This document shows, in pieces, positions 60,341-64,000 of a stretch of 64,000 nt of DNA. Made by a program: the position numbers and the translations under genes. Every line of letters begins with the position of its first letter. Position 1 is the first letter of the stretch. The DNA is from Ustulina deusta (lineage: Eukaryota > Ascomycota > Sordariomycetes > Xylariales > Xylariaceae), in the NCBI GenBank assembly GCA_023159155.1, contig JAJNNX010000006.1, positions 806,001 through 870,000 on the forward strand, given 5' to 3'. The notes under the pieces are model-generated. The model saw nothing but the letters and a program-made list of their open reading frames with translations. It was not told the origin of the DNA and did no database searches.

Positions 60341-63300
60341 AATAGTACTAAAGAATTAGTGTAGTAATTTAGTTTTTTAATTCAATAGTTAATATTTTTT
60401 AAAAAGGTTTATTTTTAAAGTATTATTTTAAGTTGTAATAAGTTAGTAGACTATAATCTAGCTTTATTACTTTTTGGTATATTTAAGTAAGCTTTTTTAA
60501 AAGTTTTTAGTAAAGTGTTAAAACGAACTTTTTTTAACTTTTGTGCAAAGTATGCTTATTTTTTAGCTAGTTTTTTTATTAATATTAATTTATTTTTAAA
60601 AAGTTATTATTTAGATTATTGTTAAGTTTTTAAGTTTTTTGCCTTAATTTAAACAAAAAGTTTTTTTAGTAAAGATTGTTTATTAGTAGGAATTATAAAG
60701 TGTTTTATTAGGTATATATATTATAAAATTATCTTAGCGTAAAAAAAAACTAAAAAATTAAAACTTAAAATAAGTAATATATATTCTTTTATTCTAAAAA
60801 CAATATTTTTATTAAATAAAGTTTTTTTTATTTGTTTAATAGTATTTATAGCAATATTTTAGAAGTAATAAATATTATTAGTGTTATAGCTTACTAGTAG
60901 TATAATTTTAGCGCAGTTATTCAGTTTTTTAGGTTTAGTCTCTTTAAATATAAGTTTATAAGCTTAAATACTAAAATATTTTTAAAAAGTTTAATTAGGT
61001 TTTTTTCTAGTCCAGGCTTTATATAATAATATATTGTTTAATATATTATTTAATATATACTACTAGATTTAAATAGCAGTTTATAAAATTTTATTTTATA
61101 ATTTTAATAATAATTTAAAATTAATGAATATTATTTTAATTAAATCTTAGAAAATGCAGTAAAATTGTTTTATTAGGCCTAATTATTTATATTAATAAAA
61201 AGCTATAAATTTAAATTAGATCTCTTTTTAGATAAGAAATCTAACAATAACTTAATTTTTAAAATTTTCCTTATTATTAGTTTTAAAAATCTATACTTTT
61301 ATACCTATTTATATTTTAATTTATTATATATTTATGTTAATAAAATATTTAGTATCTAATTTATATTTAAAAAAATATATTTTTAGAAAATATATTATAT
61401 TATTAATTATTAAAAAATAATATTTTTTATTTATTAATATTAAAAGTATTATAGGTCTTTTTAGGTTAGTATATTATTAAGCTCCTTATTATATAAATTA
61501 TAATATAATTATATAATTGTTTTTAATAGTTTTTTTAGCTAATATACATGCTTTATATATTATATTATTATAATTATTTATAACTTAAATATTTTATAAA
61601 TATATAACTTTTTAGTAATCTTTAAAGTTAATATGTTCTAACTGCTAATATAATAGTATTAAAAGAATAATAGGGCTTATATTTATAGTTATATAAGCTA
61701 TTAGCAATTTCTTTAATTTGGTTGGTTTTTAGTAGTTTAAATAAGTAGCAATGAAATAGTCTAATAAATAAAACTTATTATAAGGTTAACTATACATAAT
61801 TAAAGTTTATTAATCTAGTTAATTATATAATATAAAATATATTTAAACTTTAAACTAGTTTTGTTTAAATTTAAATTTTTATTATATAATAAAAGTTCTA
61901 ATAAAAATAAAGTTTAGTTTTATATATAAAACATATAATATATTTTATAATATAATTAGTTTAGTATTATTTTTTTATTAAATTACTAAATTAATATTTC
62001 TAGTACTAAATATTATTGTACTAGTACTAACATTTTTTATTTTAAAAAAATTAATAAATAAAATATACCTAAAAAACATTTAGCGTTTATAATAAATATA
62101 ATAAAAAGCTTCTATATTAAATAGCTAGTCCAAAAATCAAGCAATAGCTAGTTTAACAAAAACTTTTAAAATTATTATAAAAATATTAGCTAGTAATAAA
62201 ATAGTATATACCTTACTATTTAAAAATAATAAAAAATCTTTATATTAATTTATAAAATATTATATAGGTTTATTTTAATTAGCGTAACAACTTTCTAAGT
62301 TAATACTATTTAGAAAATTATCTAGAGCTAAGCTAAAGATCTTAATATTAGGCTTTTTTTTTTAGTAATAAGTACTCCTATAACTTTGTCCCTAATCCTT
62401 TCTGCTTTATAAAAATCTATAAGTACTATTATTATAATTTGCGTTAGCTATACTAAACTATTTGTAAATAGAGCAAACCTTCTAAAAAGGTTTATTATAA
62501 TTAGCTAGTTTTTTTTTTTATAAAAAGTTTATATCTTAGATATAAACCGTTCTAATTATAATCTAGTTTTTAATACTTAATAAAATAGACTTTATTTTTA
62601 ATATAAGCGTTTTTTATATAGTATACTGCTATTATTAAGGCATTTTGTTTTATATTACTAAATAACTTTACTTAGTAGTTGTATACTTTAGATATTAGTT
62701 CTTTTAGGGTAATAAGTATACCTATACTAATATTAGCAATAGTATAGCTAATAGTTATAAAAATCTTCTAAATATTAAAAATATTTTTTAGGTTAGCTAT
62801 ATACTATAGCTATTTTAACTAATCTAGTATTTTTTAGTTTAGTTATAAGAAATCTAGTGCTTAATAATTATTGACCTAGTGCTTATTATATTTATTAATA
62901 CTTTTTATTTACAGTAATATTTTTTTTATTAGTATATAGGACAAATCAAGTAGATAATTAATACTATACTATTAGTAATAAGTGGTTAATTAATAATAGA
63001 CTATATAAATATTATTTTTATTATTAATATTTTATTTTTATTAAATAATAATATTTAGTTTACTTTGAATACTAATAAGTAAATAGTTATTTATAATTTT
63101 TTAATAAATATTTTATTTAATAAAACTATTTTATATTTAAGTATTAATTTCTTTTTTTAAAGGTATTAGTTATAAAAAAGTACTATTTAGAATATTTTAA
63201 ACTTTTTTATTAAATGTAATATTATATAGCGCAGTATTAAAATTATTCTAGTTAGCTTTTTTATTTTTTAATTTAAAAACATTAGAAAAACTAGCGCTAG

Positions 63301-64000
63301 ATTTTACTAGTTTTAATACCTAGATTTTTATTTTATAGTTATTAATATTAAGTTTTATAAGCTTTTTATTTTTGCGTTTAAAATTAAATATTATAATAAG
63401 TTATTATTAAAAAATAAAAGTTAAAAAAAGAGTTAGAAGGGATATAAGCATATTTTATATTTATAGTAGTAATTATAGAGTTAGTACAAAAAATCCTTTA
63501 TTAAAATCTTTGCTATTATTATTATTATTATTAATTGTTAGAATGTTTGGATTGCTTAATATTTTAAAAATATTTAGTTTGTTACGTTAATTATTTTATA
63601 GTTTATTTTTTTTAAGCTTTAAAAAATTAAAAATAGTTTAAATAGTTTATTAAAAATTATAAAAAAGTAGATTTATTAAGGAAAACTGCTAGCTATTTGA
63701 TCTTAAATAAGTAAGTTGTTTAGTATTTTAACCTTTTATTTCTTATATTTTTTAAAAAATTTAAAGTTAATTATTATAAAATAGATTAAAAAATAGTAAT
63801 TAAAAATTAATTCTAAGTCTAAACCTAAGTTTAAATAACTTTATTTGTGATTTTTTATAGTTAACTAACTAAAAGCTAATAAGAGATCTTTCTTAGTTAT
63901 ATTATAATATATATATACTTGCTAAATTATAAGCGAAAAATAAAAAATTAAGCGTTTTAGCTAATAAATCGTTTAATAAATAAAACAATAGTATTATATA

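Larger units (their letters stand above)
41850..64000 (-). mobile_element. Degenerate Ty1/copia retrotransposon, host of the nest, runs off the window
   Basis: Minus-strand pieces at 60,341-64,000, 53,665-54,012, 46,803-47,392 and about 41,886-42,770 are colinear once three insertions are ignored. Despite RIP-like stops, motifs appear in copia order: integrase core near 61,290-61,150 (T-N-N-K-E-N-F where TDNGGEF is usual, then a FYQYKQLGL-like APY-HxQNG block with Q as stop); start of reverse transcriptase near 53,870-53,690 (GKWVYKIKL- and YKARWVTQGF-like); AFLYxxINRNIY near 47,265 and IYINNILIF (YVDDxLI) near 47,060; RNase H end YNLADISIKALLKPVF near 42,150-42,095. Integrase before reverse transcriptase defines copia. 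The pieces sum to about 5.5 kb; gag and the 5' LTR would lie near or beyond the window end. Confidence 0.8.

Overview
The window is nuclear DNA of a filamentous ascomycete (Pezizomycotina, probably Sordariomycetes-like). The evidence is short GT-AG introns with CTAAC/CTGAC-type branch points, an alpha-aminoadipate reductase, a NimA-type kinase, a cerato-platanin, and an AT-rich transposon block whose mutations look like repeat-induced point mutation (RIP: C-to-T, mostly at CpA). I cannot name the species.

Positions 1-41,850 are a gene-bearing region of normal composition. In order: the 3' two thirds of LYS2 (+); a frameshifted NOB1 fragment; a two-TM protein with a PPxY motif (+); a decayed aldo-keto reductase relic (-); a MATE transporter (-); a doubtful small ORF (-); an intronless D-2-hydroxyacid dehydrogenase (+); an eight-exon secreted M64 peptidase (-); a cerato-platanin (-); a 2.5-kaa coiled-coil protein (-); a small secreted Cys protein (-); a Ser/Thr-rich single-pass surface protein (-); and the NimA kinase (-). 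Four predicted secreted or surface proteins and two pseudogenes are spread among long intergenic spaces. The genes form no evident pathway cluster.

Positions 41,850-64,000 are a gene-free, AT-rich nest of transposons that can be untangled by eye. The oldest layer is a minus-strand Ty1/copia element. It is interrupted by three insertions: a 4.0-kb LTR-type element with no recognisable coding sequence (42,771-46,802, flanks AGTAT), and two related 6.3-kb Ty3/gypsy elements on the plus strand (47,393-53,664, flanks TAATC/TGATC; 54,013-60,340, flanks AATAG). Each gypsy copy is in turn split by a different ~265-bp solo-LTR-like insert, both beside the reverse-transcriptase YVDD motif. The 4.0-kb element carries the most unusual structure in the window: about 17 copies of a constant-length (~45 bp) dyad-symmetric unit between 43,001 and 45,914, followed by tRNA-promoter-like A and B boxes.

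All exon boundaries were placed by hand from splice signals and reading phase. Family names rest on recognised motifs, not on database searches.
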